Positions 38,259 to 47,284 of a stretch of 50,090 bases of DNA are shown here, one piece after another (positions within the stretch are counted from its first letter, which is position 1; each line of letters opens with the position of its first letter). Position numbers and translations under genes: made by a program. The DNA is from Alcaligenaceae bacterium (lineage in GTDB: Bacteria > Pseudomonadota > Gammaproteobacteria > Burkholderiales > Burkholderiaceae_B). The stretch spans positions 22,060-72,149 of the forward strand of contig JACCEO010000013.1 of NCBI GenBank assembly GCA_013416485.1, in the 5' to 3' direction. The notes below the pieces were generated by a model. The model had not been told where the DNA came from, did not search any database, and was given only the letters and a program-made list of their open reading frames with translations.

Positions 38259-39226
38259 TGACAGCGCCTAAACATTCTATGAAACATGTACTGATTACAG
38301 GTGCAAATGGCTATGTTGGCCAAGCACTGGCTCGTGCCCTAACGGCCCGTCTTGCTGAAGGCAATATAACTAGCCTTACCTTGACCGACCATACACTGCC
38401 GACCGAAACGTATCAGCAACAAGCTGGCATACGCCTAGTCAATGGTGATTTATGCGATAAAGCAGTATTAACTGCTGCTACCGCCACCACCCCTGATACG
38501 ATTTTTCATCTTGCAGCGGTCACCAGTCGATTGGCAGAGGACGATTTCCCCTTAGGTTTACGGGTTAATTTGGATGGCACTACAGCGTTGTTTGAACGTT
38601 TACGCCAACAAGGACAATGCCCCACTGTTGTATTTTCCAGCAGCATAGGGGTGTTTGGTACACCCCTGCCCTCACAAATAGATGACAGCACAGCACCTGC
38701 GCCTACCTTAAGCTACGGCACACAAAAGCGCATGATGGAATTACTGCTAGCAGACTACAGTCGCCGCAACTGGCTGGATGGCAGAACGGTTCGCTTGCCC
38801 ACAGTTGTCGCTAGACCAGCGAGCGCCGATACAGCACTATCTTCGTTTGCCAGTCGCCTGATTCAAGCACTTGCAAGCGCTAAACCGTATGTTAGCCCCA
38901 TAAGCACTGATGGCTGGATGTGGCTATTATCCTTGCCAGCTTGCGTTGAACATTTGCTCATATCGGCCAGCATTGAACGCGACCAGCTGCCTACAGGCCG
39001 AGTATGGAATTTACCGGCTCAACGCGTACAGGTCGCAGAATTAGTTGCAGCGGCTAAGTCCCGTTATGGGTCATTGGCTGATGCTACGTTAAAGTATCAA
39101 CCTCAGGCTGAACTTGAGCAGCAGTTTGCCTTATGGCCACCCCTGACGACAGCGACTGCAAATCATCTGGGCATGCACCACGACGGTGATATTGACACCT
39201 TAATTCAGCGTGCACTTATACCTTGA
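38258..39226 (+). CDS. NAD-dependent epimerase/dehydratase, DenD-like
   Basis: A 322-residue extended short-chain dehydrogenase. It has the Rossmann loop ITGANGYVG, the catalytic Ser in FSSSIGVFG, and YGTQK as the YxxxK motif. DenD enzymes oxidise D-erythronate at C2. The PLPSQIDDST and LPTVVARP segments and the neighbours support this group. The frame is open upstream; ATG 38258 overlaps the isomerase stop as TAATG, with GGAG about ten bases before. An alternative ATG 21 bases later begins MKHVLITG. The enzyme could also act on other aldonates. Confidence 0.8.
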   Translation: MTAPKHSMKHVLITGANGYVGQALARALTARLAEGNITSLTLTDHTLPTETYQQQAGIRLVNGDLCDKAVLTAATATTPDTIFHLAAVTSRLAEDDFPLGLRVNLDGTTALFERLRQQGQCPTVVFSSSIGVFGTPLPSQIDDSTAPAPTLSYGTQKRMMELLLADYSRRNWLDGRTVRLPTVVARPASADTALSSFASRLIQALASAKPYVSPISTDGWMWLLSLPACVEHLLISASIERDQLPTGRVWNLPAQRVQVAELVAAAKSRYGSLADATLKYQPQAELEQQFALWPPLTTATANHLGMHHDGDIDTLIQRALIP

Positions 39227-39269
39227 TGCCCTACTTTTACCGTCTAAATACTAATAAAAGGATGTCCTT

Positions 39270-40310
39270 ATGAAGCAAGTATGGTTATTTCGTCTATTGG
39301 GTGTCGCCCTAACAAGTTTGACCTTAGCGGCTAGCCCAGCGAAAGCCGACAAGCCTGTCGAGCTGACATTTTCTGCTTGGATACCACAAACTCATACCTT
39401 GGTTTCTGACTTCATGGTGCCTTGGGCTCAAGAAGTTGAAACTGCCACTGAGGGGCGCGTCAAAATCAATTTTTTAACCAAACCGGTAACTAACCCAGTG
39501 GGACACTTGGATGCGGTGCGTAATGGCGTAGTAGACCTAGCGTTTATTTCCTACTCCTACTACCCTGGTCGCTTCGAGCTAATGAAGTTTGCCATGTTGC
39601 CTTTTTCCGGTAATACAGCCGAATCCACCTCGGTTGCCGCTTGGCGCATCTATGATCAATACCTGCAAGGTGCCAACGAGCACCGAGGAATTAAGCTGCT
39701 AGGCCTTTATGGGCACGGGCCAGGCGGTGTCTACACCACCAAAAAGCCCATCGAGGCAATTACAGACTTTAATGGCCTAAAACTACGCATAGGTGGTGGG
39801 ATGCAAGCCGACGTAGCAAAAGCACTTAACGTTAACGCCGTCGTTAAACCCGCACCTGAATCCTACGAACTACTTAGCACCGGCGTCGTCGATGGCGTAC
39901 TTTTCCCACTAGAGTCAGTGGCTTCTTTCCGTTTGGATACCGTAGTCAAGCACGCCACTATGTTTCCAGGTGGTCTTTATGCAGATCTGCATGGAATCAT
40001 CATGAACCCAGACGTTTTTGATCGCCTACCAGAACAAGACCGCGACATAATTACAAAATTATCTGGCGAACATATCGCCCGACTGGGTGGTCAAACCTGG
40101 GGCAATGCCGATGCCGCTGCACTGAAAACATTAAAAGATGAAAATGTGCAATTTCATGAAGCTAACAACACTTTAGTAGCCGACGTCAAAGAGCGTACGG
40201 CCTCATTTGAACAGGCTTGGCTAAAAGCTGCCAAGGCCAAAGGTATTGATGGACCTGCCGTACTTGCAGAGTTCCGCAGCCTTCTGAAAGAGTTAGAAAG
40301 CCAGAACTAA
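39270..40310 (+). CDS. dctP: TRAP transporter substrate-binding protein DctP
   Basis: A 346-residue periplasmic protein that captures organic acids for a TRAP carrier. The signal peptide is cleaved near SPAKA-DKPV (residue 26). The family core includes FSAWIPQTHTLVSDFMVPWA, HLDAVRNGVVDLAFISYSYYPGRF and, near residue 178, GLKLRIGGG. The arginine in the last of these is the conserved carboxylate-binding residue. ATG 39270 follows AAGGATG. It is five bases upstream of dctQ in the same operon. Given the neighbouring tetronate-like genes, the ligand is probably a C4 sugar acid or related hydroxy acid. Confidence 0.92.
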   Translation: MKQVWLFRLLGVALTSLTLAASPAKADKPVELTFSAWIPQTHTLVSDFMVPWAQEVETATEGRVKINFLTKPVTNPVGHLDAVRNGVVDLAFISYSYYPGRFELMKFAMLPFSGNTAESTSVAAWRIYDQYLQGANEHRGIKLLGLYGHGPGGVYTTKKPIEAITDFNGLKLRIGGGMQADVAKALNVNAVVKPAPESYELLSTGVVDGVLFPLESVASFRLDTVVKHATMFPGGLYADLHGIIMNPDVFDRLPEQDRDIITKLSGEHIARLGGQTWGNADAAALKTLKDENVQFHEANNTLVADVKERTASFEQAWLKAAKAKGIDGPAVLAEFRSLLKELESQN

Positions 40311-40315
40311 ATCCT

Positions 40316-40798
40316 ATGAGAACCATTACCTCGCTGCTCACAGCTAGCTTGCGCCGCCTGACTGAATTATGCATGGCGGCGTTGGCATTGCTGACGCTAG
40401 CCGATGTGCTGGGACGCTATATTTTTAACATTTCAGTCATGGGCGCTGTGGAGCTAACCGAAATACTTATGGTGGGGGTTATTTTCTGTGGCATTGTTTT
40501 GACCACCATGAAACGCGAACACGTGGCGGTTGATTTGTTACCCATGCCGTTTGGGAAAACAGGTACACGCATGGCATATATTGCCACCCATATAGTGGCT
40601 GCAGGAGTTAGCGCCTTACTCGCTGTGGTCAGTTGGAGCCAAGCAGAATCCGCCCGCGAATACGGTGATCAAACCACCATGTTGGGGCTGTCACTTGCTC
40701 CTGTGGTGTATTTCATGAGCATTATGCTGTTTATTAATACCGCTGTGCAACTACACATGCTGTGGCACGATCTGTACCAAGGGAAAACTCATGATTGA
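40316..40798 (+). CDS. dctQ: TRAP transporter small membrane subunit DctQ
   Basis: A 160-residue inner-membrane protein with four hydrophobic segments, the small partner of the DctM channel protein. LADVLGRYIFNISVMGAVEL is the typical first-half motif, with MKREHVAVDLLPM in the cytoplasmic loop and LGLSLAPVVYFMSIM near the C-terminus. It starts five bases after dctP and overlaps dctM by eight bases, so all three are cotranslated. The complete DctPQM set indicates sodium-driven uptake. Confidence 0.9.
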   Translation: MRTITSLLTASLRRLTELCMAALALLTLADVLGRYIFNISVMGAVELTEILMVGVIFCGIVLTTMKREHVAVDLLPMPFGKTGTRMAYIATHIVAAGVSALLAVVSWSQAESAREYGDQTTMLGLSLAPVVYFMSIMLFINTAVQLHMLWHDLYQGKTHD

Positions 40799-42083
40799 AG
40801 CCCTTATTGGCTTCGCGGCCATGCTGATCTTGATTTTCCTGCGTGTACCTGTCGCGTTTTCCATGGTGCTGGTAGGTTTTATCGGCGTGGGGCTAATGCG
40901 TAACTGGCCTTCCGCCTATGCCATGACGGGCGCTGTGGTACGTGAAAGTGGTTTTCAATACTTATTATCAGTATTGCCATTATTCATACTAATGGGCAAT
41001 TTCATCACTGAATCCAAGCTATCCAAAGAACTCTATGCTGCTGCCTACGCCTTTCTGGGTCATCGTAAAGGTGGACTAGCCATGTCCACCGTTGTGGCCT
41101 GCGGAGGATTTGGTGCCGTATGCGGATCTAGTCTGGCGACAGCGGCAACGATGTCCAAGGTGGCTTATCCAGAAATGCGTAAGTTGGGTTACAGCCGTGC
41201 ATTGGCCTCTGGCTCTATTGCTGCTGGCGGCACATTGGGCATATTAATTCCGCCTTCTATCGTTATGGTGGTTTATGCCATACTCACCGAGCAAAGCATA
41301 GGGAAAATGTTTGCTGCTGGCATATTTCCTGGTCTTTTAGCCATAGGTTTTTATCTGCTGGCCGTCAGATGGACCATATGGCGTGACCCACAAGCGGGTC
41401 CGCGTGGTGAACGTATGAACTGGGCAGAACGCCTACATGCCTTACGTCAGGTATGGGGTGTACTGTTATTGTTTGCTGTCGTCATGGGTGGTATTTATGG
41501 CGGTGTTTTCAGCTCTACAGAAGCTGCCGGTATAGGCGCTTGTGGCGCCTTCTTGTTTGCACTGCTACGTGGACGCTTAAGCTGGCAAGTACTATCCACT
41601 GTACTCGTAGAATCAGCCCGGACTACCGGTATGCTGTTCATGATACTGATAGGAGCATTACTATTCGCCAGCTTTGTTAATTTCACCTCGCTACCTAGCG
41701 ACTTGCAAGACTGGGTTCAACAACTAGACGTGGAACCTATAGTGGTAATCCTGTTAATTTGTGCCTTATACATTGTCTTGGGTTGTGTCCTGGAAAGCAT
41801 GTCTATGGTGCTATTGACCGTGCCTATTTTTTACCCCTTGGTACAACACCTGGGCTTTGACCTGATCTGGTTCGGAATTATTGTTGTCGTCGTCACCGAG
41901 ATCAGTTTCATCACCCCACCTGTAGGCATGAACGTGATGGTACTAAAAAGCTTGCTGCCTGATGTGGGCATGCGCACGCTATACCGGGGCGTAACCCCTT
42001 TCGTCGTGGCTGATGTCCTGCGTTTGGCTGCGCTACTGGCTTTCCCAGTTATTTCGTTGCTGCTACCCAAATACCTGGGATAA
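40791..42083 (+). CDS. dctM: TRAP transporter large membrane subunit DctM
   Basis: A 430-residue integral membrane protein with about 12-13 hydrophobic segments, the ion-coupled channel of the TRAP carrier. Family motifs are FLRVPVAFSMVLVGF, PLFILMGNFITES, GGFGAVCGSSLATAATMSKVA and LGILIPPSIVMVVYAILTEQ. The late motif SFITPPVGMNVMVLKS is also intact. No truncation or frameshift is seen. The start overlaps dctQ. The gene ends 21 bases before the next open frame. With dctP and dctQ it should import the acid metabolised by the upstream enzymes. Confidence 0.92.
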   Translation: MIEALIGFAAMLILIFLRVPVAFSMVLVGFIGVGLMRNWPSAYAMTGAVVRESGFQYLLSVLPLFILMGNFITESKLSKELYAAAYAFLGHRKGGLAMSTVVACGGFGAVCGSSLATAATMSKVAYPEMRKLGYSRALASGSIAAGGTLGILIPPSIVMVVYAILTEQSIGKMFAAGIFPGLLAIGFYLLAVRWTIWRDPQAGPRGERMNWAERLHALRQVWGVLLLFAVVMGGIYGGVFSSTEAAGIGACGAFLFALLRGRLSWQVLSTVLVESARTTGMLFMILIGALLFASFVNFTSLPSDLQDWVQQLDVEPIVVILLICALYIVLGCVLESMSMVLLTVPIFYPLVQHLGFDLIWFGIIVVVVTEISFITPPVGMNVMVLKSLLPDVGMRTLYRGVTPFVVADVLRLAALLAFPVISLLLPKYLG

Positions 42084-42104
42084 CCCCCCTAAGGAACACA
42101 CACT

Positions 42105-43061
42105 TTGATCACCCATAAAATTCTTCTAGCTCACCCCTTGCCACCCAGCCTGACCAACGAGCTGCCGGCATTGGCCTCCGTAGTCGAGCTGCACAGTCTG
42201 CCTGATCCAGAGGCTTACCTGCAAGAAAAGGGCAGTGAATTTACCGTACTGGTCACCACAGGCACCGATGGCGTCGATGCCGCGCTACTTTCCTCACTAC
42301 CCAACTTACAAGCCATATGCAGCCTAGGGGTAGGTTACGACGCCATTGATCTGGATGCCGTTCGCGCTCACGATCTGGTACTTAGCAATACACCCGATGT
42401 GCTTAACGATTGCGTGGCGGATTTAGCCATAGGCCTACTGATTGATACCGTGCGCGGATTATCAGCCGCTGACCGCCATGTACGACGTGGCGACTGGCCA
42501 CGTATAGGCCCAACCAAGCCTACAACCAGGGTCAGCGGCAAACGTTTGGGCTTATTAGGCATGGGCCGTATCGGCCAGGTCATCGCCCGTAGAGCGGCGG
42601 GTTTTGATATGGACATCCGTTATCACACACGCAACGCGAAACCTGAGCTTCCTTGGCAACATGAGGCGTCGTTGATGAACTTGGCGCAATGGTGCGATTT
42701 TCTTATTGTCGCCTGCCCTGCAACACCAACAACCTACCATATGGTCACTGCCGACGTACTGAAAGCACTAGGACCGCAAGGTTACTTGATCAATATCGCT
42801 CGCGGTACCGTGGTAGACGAGAATGCTTTGGTAACAGCCCTACAAACTGGCGAGCTGGCCGGCGCCGGCTTAGACGTATACGAACACGAACCGAAGGTTC
42901 CAGTTGAACTGTTTACTATGGAACACGTCGTGCTACTTCCCCACATAGGTAGCGCCACTCACGAAACTCGAGCAGCTATGTGCAGCCTGGTAGTCGATAA
43001 TGTGCGCTCTTACTTAGAACAAGGGCACTTATTAACACCAGTTAACGTATCAAAGACTTAA
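42105..43061 (+). CDS. D-isomer 2-hydroxyacid dehydrogenase
   Basis: A 318-residue NAD(P)-dependent reductase of the glyoxylate/hydroxypyruvate reductase (GhrB/GyaR) type. The nucleotide-binding loop is LLGMGRIGQVIARR. The catalytic set is Arg in NIARGTVVDE, Glu in DVYEHEP and His in LPHIGSATHET. The start is TTG 42105, with AAGGA nine bases before it. It is the last gene of the sugar-acid operon and probably handles hydroxypyruvate, glyoxylate or a 2-oxo-hydroxy acid produced by it. It overlaps the convergent hydrolase gene by 12 bases at the 3' ends. Confidence 0.88.
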   Translation: MITHKILLAHPLPPSLTNELPALASVVELHSLPDPEAYLQEKGSEFTVLVTTGTDGVDAALLSSLPNLQAICSLGVGYDAIDLDAVRAHDLVLSNTPDVLNDCVADLAIGLLIDTVRGLSAADRHVRRGDWPRIGPTKPTTRVSGKRLGLLGMGRIGQVIARRAAGFDMDIRYHTRNAKPELPWQHEASLMNLAQWCDFLIVACPATPTTYHMVTADVLKALGPQGYLINIARGTVVDENALVTALQTGELAGAGLDVYEHEPKVPVELFTMEHVVLLPHIGSATHETRAAMCSLVVDNVRSYLEQGHLLTPVNVSKT

Positions 43062-43769
43062 TAGTATGCGTGTCACCGCATCCGCTGACGTCAACATTGC
43101 ATCATGGCCTGCTTCAATTTCCATATAACACCAGCTTTGCTGCTTTGCGAATTCTCTGCTAGCAGTAGTGGGACCATAATGCGGCGTTACCGCTATGTAA
43201 GTAGCGGGTAAACCATTGCCTACGGGGTTGTTCAAAACCAAGGTATCTTCGTAAGTTGACATTGGGTGGGGTGTACACTTTTCCTGGATCCAGGCCGCTT
43301 GCCCTGGTTCAGTCACCCCAAAGGCACTGGGGGCTGGAATGGGTATAGATACCCCAGCTGAAAACTCTTGGGCCAGCTTGCGGCGGGCATTGGCCACTTC
43401 TTCCGGGATAACAGAAAAAGGACTATCCCCATTTTGCAAGATCAGTGAATCAAGGTACACCAAATGCCTAATACGATAGGGTACACGGTCGGCTGCCCCG
43501 GATATGCCTATTCCCCCAAAGCTATGGCCAACCAATATCACATCATTTAGGTCTTCCCACTCTAGGACGTTGATTACGTCCTTAATAAAAGTGTCTAAGC
43601 TGATATCTTTAGAGAGCAGATGAGAACGCTCACCCAAGCCAGTCTGCGTAGGGGTAAACACTTTATGTCCAGCAGCTTGAAGCGCCAGGGCTACATGTTT
43701 CCAGCACCAGCCACCATGCCAAGCACCATGTAGCAACACATAGGTTTTGTTCAAGTTGTCTTGGCTCAT
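43050..43769 (-). CDS. alpha/beta hydrolase
   Basis: A 239-residue serine hydrolase of the alpha/beta fold, most like plant methylesterase/hydroxynitrile lyase-type bacterial esterases. The oxyanion loop is LLHGAWHGGWCW, the nucleophile elbow is GHSFGG, and the catalytic His is in AGHDAMLT. The substrate is unknown. ATG 43769 overlaps the 3' end of the OsmC-YcaO gene by four bases, so the two proteins are translationally coupled and may act in one pathway. Its 3' end overlaps the convergent dehydrogenase gene by 12 bases. Confidence 0.85.
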   Translation of the reverse strand: MSQDNLNKTYVLLHGAWHGGWCWKHVALALQAAGHKVFTPTQTGLGERSHLLSKDISLDTFIKDVINVLEWEDLNDVILVGHSFGGIGISGAADRVPYRIRHLVYLDSLILQNGDSPFSVIPEEVANARRKLAQEFSAGVSIPIPAPSAFGVTEPGQAAWIQEKCTPHPMSTYEDTLVLNNPVGNGLPATYIAVTPHYGPTTASREFAKQQSWCYMEIEAGHDAMLTSADAVTRILLSL

Positions 43770-45949
43770 GCACGTGCTTTATGCAATTTGTTATAGCTAT
43801 CCAATAAGCGATGGTGCCTATCTAGGCCTTCCAGTTTCATGCTGGTAGGAGTCAACCCAAAGAAACGCACGCTACCATCCACAGACCCTAATACGGCGTC
43901 CATTTTGTCATGGCCGAACATCCTGCGAAAGTTAACGACATAGTCATTAAGTTCCAATTCGGAATCCAACGTGACCTCTAGTACCACATCCAGAGCCTGA
44001 TAAAACAAACCTCGATCGACAGTATTGTCGTTGTACTGGAGGAAAGCACCCACTAATTCATGCGCTGCTTCAAGTTGCTGTAAAGCTAGATTAATTAACA
44101 ACTTCAGTTCAAGAACAGTAAGCTGTCCCCAGACTGTATTTTCGTCGAACTCTATACCTATTACCTTGGATACGGCAGCATACTCATCCAAGTCATTATT
44201 TTCTAAGCGTTCAAGCAAGGCCGTTAAGCTGGCATTGTCCAGGCGATGTAAATTCAAAATATCAGCGCGAAACAGCAATGCCCTATTGGTGTTGTCCCAG
44301 ATTAAGTCATCAATTGGGTAGATTTCAGAATAACCAGGAACCAGAATTCGGCAAGCGATAGCACCTAACTGGTCATACACTGCCATGTAGACTTCTTTAC
44401 CCATACCCTCAAGCATGGCAAACAACCTATCCGCTTCTTGGGCTGTCGCGTTTTCACCTTGGATGGAAAAATCCCATTCGACGAACTCATAGTCTGCTTT
44501 AGTGCTAAAAAATCTCCACGACACAACACCGCTAGAATCAATGAAATGCTCAACATAATTATAGGGTTCAGTGACGGCGTTACTTACAAAGGTAGGCTGG
44601 GGTAAATCATTCAGGCCTTCGAAACTACGCCCCTGCAGCACTTCGGTCAGGCTACGTTCCAATGCCATTTCTAAGCTGGGGTTAGCACCGAAAGAGGCGA
44701 AAACCCCTCCTGTACGTGGGTTCATCAAGGTGACGCACATCACGGGATACACACCCCCTAATGAAGCATCTTTAACTAGTACCGGAAAACCTTGTTCTTC
44801 CAAAGCCTGTATGCCTGCCAGGATACTAGGATATTTTTGCAGCACTTCCTGAGGCACATCTGGCAAAGCAATTTCACCTTCCAGGATTTCACGCTTCACA
44901 GCACGCTCTAGAATTTCTGACAAGCTTTGAACTTGCGCTTCAACCAGCGTATTACCAGCGCTCATGCCATTGGTGGCATAAAGGTTTTCGATCAGATTGG
45001 ACGGGAAGTACACCGTCTCCCCATCAGACTGCCGCACATAGGGCAATGAACAAATACCGCGTTGTGCGTTACCAGAGTTGGTATCCACCAGGTGCGAACT
45101 ACGTAACTCGTCTTCGGGGTTATAAATGTCTAGGCAATGTTCATCTAAAATTTCCGGTGGCAAGCTATCGTCAGGGCCAGGCTGAAACCAGCGTTCATTC
45201 GGATAATGCACAAACTCAGCATTTGCAATGTCCTCGCCCCAAAAGGATTCGGTGTAGAACTGATTGCAGCTAAGTCGTTCAATATATTCACCCAAGGCCG
45301 ATGCTAAAGCGCTTTCTTTGCAGGATCCTTTACCATTGGTAAAGCACATGGGCGAATGCGCATCGCGGATGTGTAGTGACCACACATTAGGAACAATATT
45401 TCGCCATGACGCAATTTCTATTTTGATACCTAAATTAGCCAAAACGCCTGACATATTGGCAATGGTTTGCTCTAGGGGCAAATCCTTGCCTGTCATGTAG
45501 GTGCTTACATCGGCCGATGGCTTTACGCTTAGTAAAGACTGAGCATCAGCATCCAGACTTTCGACTAGCTCAATAACAAATTCAGGGCCGGTTTGTACTA
45601 CTTTCTTAACGGTACAGCGGTCAATAGAGCGCAAAATACCTCGGCGATCCGCTTCCGAGATATCGGGGGGCAGTTCGACCTGGATCTTGAAAACTTGCTG
45701 ATAGCGATTTTCAGGATCAACAATATTATTTTGCGATAAGCGAATGTTTTCAGTGGGAATATTACGCGTCTCGCAGTACAACTTTACAAAGTACGCTGCG
45801 CACAAGGCTGACGACGCCAAAAAGTAATCGAATGGACCTGGCGCCGAGCCATCGCCTTTATAGCGAATAGGCTGGTCAGCCACTATGGTGAAGTCATCGA
45901 ACTTGGCTTCCAGACGCAGTTTGTCCAGAAAGTTAACTTTAATTTCCAC
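43766..45949 (-). CDS. OsmC-YcaO fusion protein
   Basis: A 727-residue two-part protein. Residues 1-130 are an OsmC-like domain with the paired redox cysteines C50 (ASSALC) and C112 (DRCTVKK). Residues from about 150 are a YcaO domain with the ATP-binding glutamates in KESALASALGEYIERLSC and ILERAVKREI. YcaO enzymes use ATP to activate amide backbones for cyclodehydration or thioamidation. E. coli YcaO is linked to the methylthiolation of ribosomal protein S12, though its reaction is unclear. OsmC domains reduce organic hydroperoxides. No precursor peptide gene was found nearby. The gene is transcribed ahead of an overlapping hydrolase gene. Confidence 0.9.
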   Translation of the reverse strand: MEIKVNFLDKLRLEAKFDDFTIVADQPIRYKGDGSAPGPFDYFLASSALCAAYFVKLYCETRNIPTENIRLSQNNIVDPENRYQQVFKIQVELPPDISEADRRGILRSIDRCTVKKVVQTGPEFVIELVESLDADAQSLLSVKPSADVSTYMTGKDLPLEQTIANMSGVLANLGIKIEIASWRNIVPNVWSLHIRDAHSPMCFTNGKGSCKESALASALGEYIERLSCNQFYTESFWGEDIANAEFVHYPNERWFQPGPDDSLPPEILDEHCLDIYNPEDELRSSHLVDTNSGNAQRGICSLPYVRQSDGETVYFPSNLIENLYATNGMSAGNTLVEAQVQSLSEILERAVKREILEGEIALPDVPQEVLQKYPSILAGIQALEEQGFPVLVKDASLGGVYPVMCVTLMNPRTGGVFASFGANPSLEMALERSLTEVLQGRSFEGLNDLPQPTFVSNAVTEPYNYVEHFIDSSGVVSWRFFSTKADYEFVEWDFSIQGENATAQEADRLFAMLEGMGKEVYMAVYDQLGAIACRILVPGYSEIYPIDDLIWDNTNRALLFRADILNLHRLDNASLTALLERLENNDLDEYAAVSKVIGIEFDENTVWGQLTVLELKLLINLALQQLEAAHELVGAFLQYNDNTVDRGLFYQALDVVLEVTLDSELELNDYVVNFRRMFGHDKMDAVLGSVDGSVRFFGLTPTSMKLEGLDRHHRLLDSYNKLHKARA

Positions 45950-45969
45950 TGGTTGATCCTATTCCCACG

Positions 45970-46281
45970 TTATTCGTAAGGTATGCATTCTGCTCTTTTA
46001 TCGGCAGGGCAAAGCATTTTTTGTGTGTGTTTCTGATTTTTCATTTTATAGCTGCAGCTAACCACCTTTTTCCCTTCTATCCTTTTGGTTGTAGAGCTAC
46101 ACCCCCATCTATCAACATCCATATAAATACTTTTCTTATGGGCAGGATTAATAAATTGTCTCATCATATTATTTCTGACATTTATTTTTTCCTCTTCAGT
46201 AGAGGGATACTCTTTGCTGGAGCAACCTGAAACAACTATCCCAAATATGAATACAGAGAATGCTTTAAGTAATAAATTCAT
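45970..46281 (-). CDS. small lipoprotein of unknown function
   Basis: A 103-residue predicted lipoprotein. The signal peptide has lipobox VVSGC with Cys20 as the lipidated residue. The mature part is charged and contains four further cysteines (in WGCSS, VVSCSY, MLCPAD and AECIPYE), which could form two disulfides. I do not recognise a family. The gene is AT-rich compared with the core genes on its left and has many Lys, Asn and Ile codons, suggesting recent transfer. It starts at ATG 46281 and lies 21 bases before the OsmC-YcaO start on the same strand. Confidence 0.65.
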   Translation of the reverse strand: MNLLLKAFSVFIFGIVVSGCSSKEYPSTEEEKINVRNNMMRQFINPAHKKSIYMDVDRWGCSSTTKRIEGKKVVSCSYKMKNQKHTQKMLCPADKRAECIPYE

Positions 46282-46469
46282 GGCGTTTATATGATATAAA
46301 AAACTTAATTAAATATAATTCCAAATAACTATATCGTTATTATTTCGATTACATTTAAGCTATTTGCTCGGTATTGCTAGTCGAAGAGCAGCAACACCGA
46401 TAAAGATACCGTTTTCGTTTCCTCGGTGCAGGTCACACTCGGTGAGAACCTGGAACTTGACGTAATCAA
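46282..46469. other. AT-rich intergenic stretch
   Basis: No gene is supported here. The lipoprotein-proximal half is strongly AT-rich and probably carries its promoter. The purC-proximal half has an open minus frame of about 40 codons ending in LAIPSK, which is too short to trust, and CACCGA/TCGGTG repeats around a long loop. Confidence 0.35.
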
Positions 46470-47180
46470 TTAGCCAATCAGTTTTTCATATACAGTAGCG
46501 TGCTCAAGCACTTCACCCCCTGCATCCATAACGCGCATAGCATCGGCGGAGATCTCATCGATCACTACAATTTTCCCAGCAACCAAGCCAATTTCAATCT
46601 TCATATCGATTAGTGTTAGCCCTTTGCTCTGCAAGTCGGCTTCAACAATACGACACACGCGGCGAGTAATGTCTTTAGCTTCCGCTAGATGTTCAGGACT
46701 CACCAATCCCAGAGCAACTAGGCTGTCGTCGTTAATCAACGGATCGCCACGCTCATCGTCTTTCAGTGTGATTTCAACAAGGTAATCAAGCTTCTGTTCA
46801 ACGTCGCGGATATATTGCTGATAGCGACGGATAAAACTTCCCCAAGGACGGGTACGACAGACAAATTCTAAGCCACCTCCCCCCTTAAGGTCTTTGCCCA
46901 AGGGCTCGGCTCGACGTACTTCCATAGTCCCCTTTTCAAGATCCACCTGTACTTGGTGAGTTGGGATCTGAGCAGCGTGAATACGTTTAAAGAAGTAATC
47001 AGTCATAGCAAGGGATTTACGTCCCTTACCTTCGACCTGACCGATGACGGTATTGGCTCCTGGATCGATAACGCCATCCACTCCTGTGACATCATCCTTG
47101 AAGACAAGGAGAATATTGCCATTCGTCAAAGCATATAGGTCTTTGGTTTTACCGGCATAAATTTTTTTGTTGATATTCAT
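46470..47180 (-). CDS. purC: SAICAR synthase-like protein (PurC family), divergent
   Basis: A 236-residue cytoplasmic enzyme of the SAICAR synthase fold, which in purine synthesis joins aspartate to CAIR using ATP. It starts with IYAGKTKDLYAL, a PurC opening, and has KGRKSLAMTDYFFKRI, VCRTRPWGSFIRRY and GLTLIDMKIEIGL in order. The C-terminal nucleotide region is DEISADAMRVMD, where E. coli PurC has DEFSPDGSRLWD, so the proline and tryptophan are missing. No other pur gene is nearby, and the surroundings are accessory. It may be a second, specialised PurC or an imported copy. The ATG start is fixed by the fold. Confidence 0.75.
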   Translation of the reverse strand: MNINKKIYAGKTKDLYALTNGNILLVFKDDVTGVDGVIDPGANTVIGQVEGKGRKSLAMTDYFFKRIHAAQIPTHQVQVDLEKGTMEVRRAEPLGKDLKGGGGLEFVCRTRPWGSFIRRYQQYIRDVEQKLDYLVEITLKDDERGDPLINDDSLVALGLVSPEHLAEAKDITRRVCRIVEADLQSKGLTLIDMKIEIGLVAGKIVVIDEISADAMRVMDAGGEVLEHATVYEKLIG

Positions 47181-47284
47181 TAGCTTACTCGTTGATGATT
47201 TCTATAGACGGAAACAGTACATTAATTAGAACGCCCCGCCTCTACAACTTATTCCACTCCATTGTAAACGGAAGAAAAACAAAA

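Noticed and set aside
43766-45949. YcaO gene as part of a RiPP (thiazole/oxazole or thioamide) cluster
   Set aside because: No precursor peptide, E1-like partner, dehydrogenase or exporter is nearby. The OsmC fusion matches widespread housekeeping-type YcaO proteins.
46361-46469. About 40 open codons downstream of purC on the minus strand
   Set aside because: An open frame of this length is expected by chance fairly often, and no start or family match is visible.
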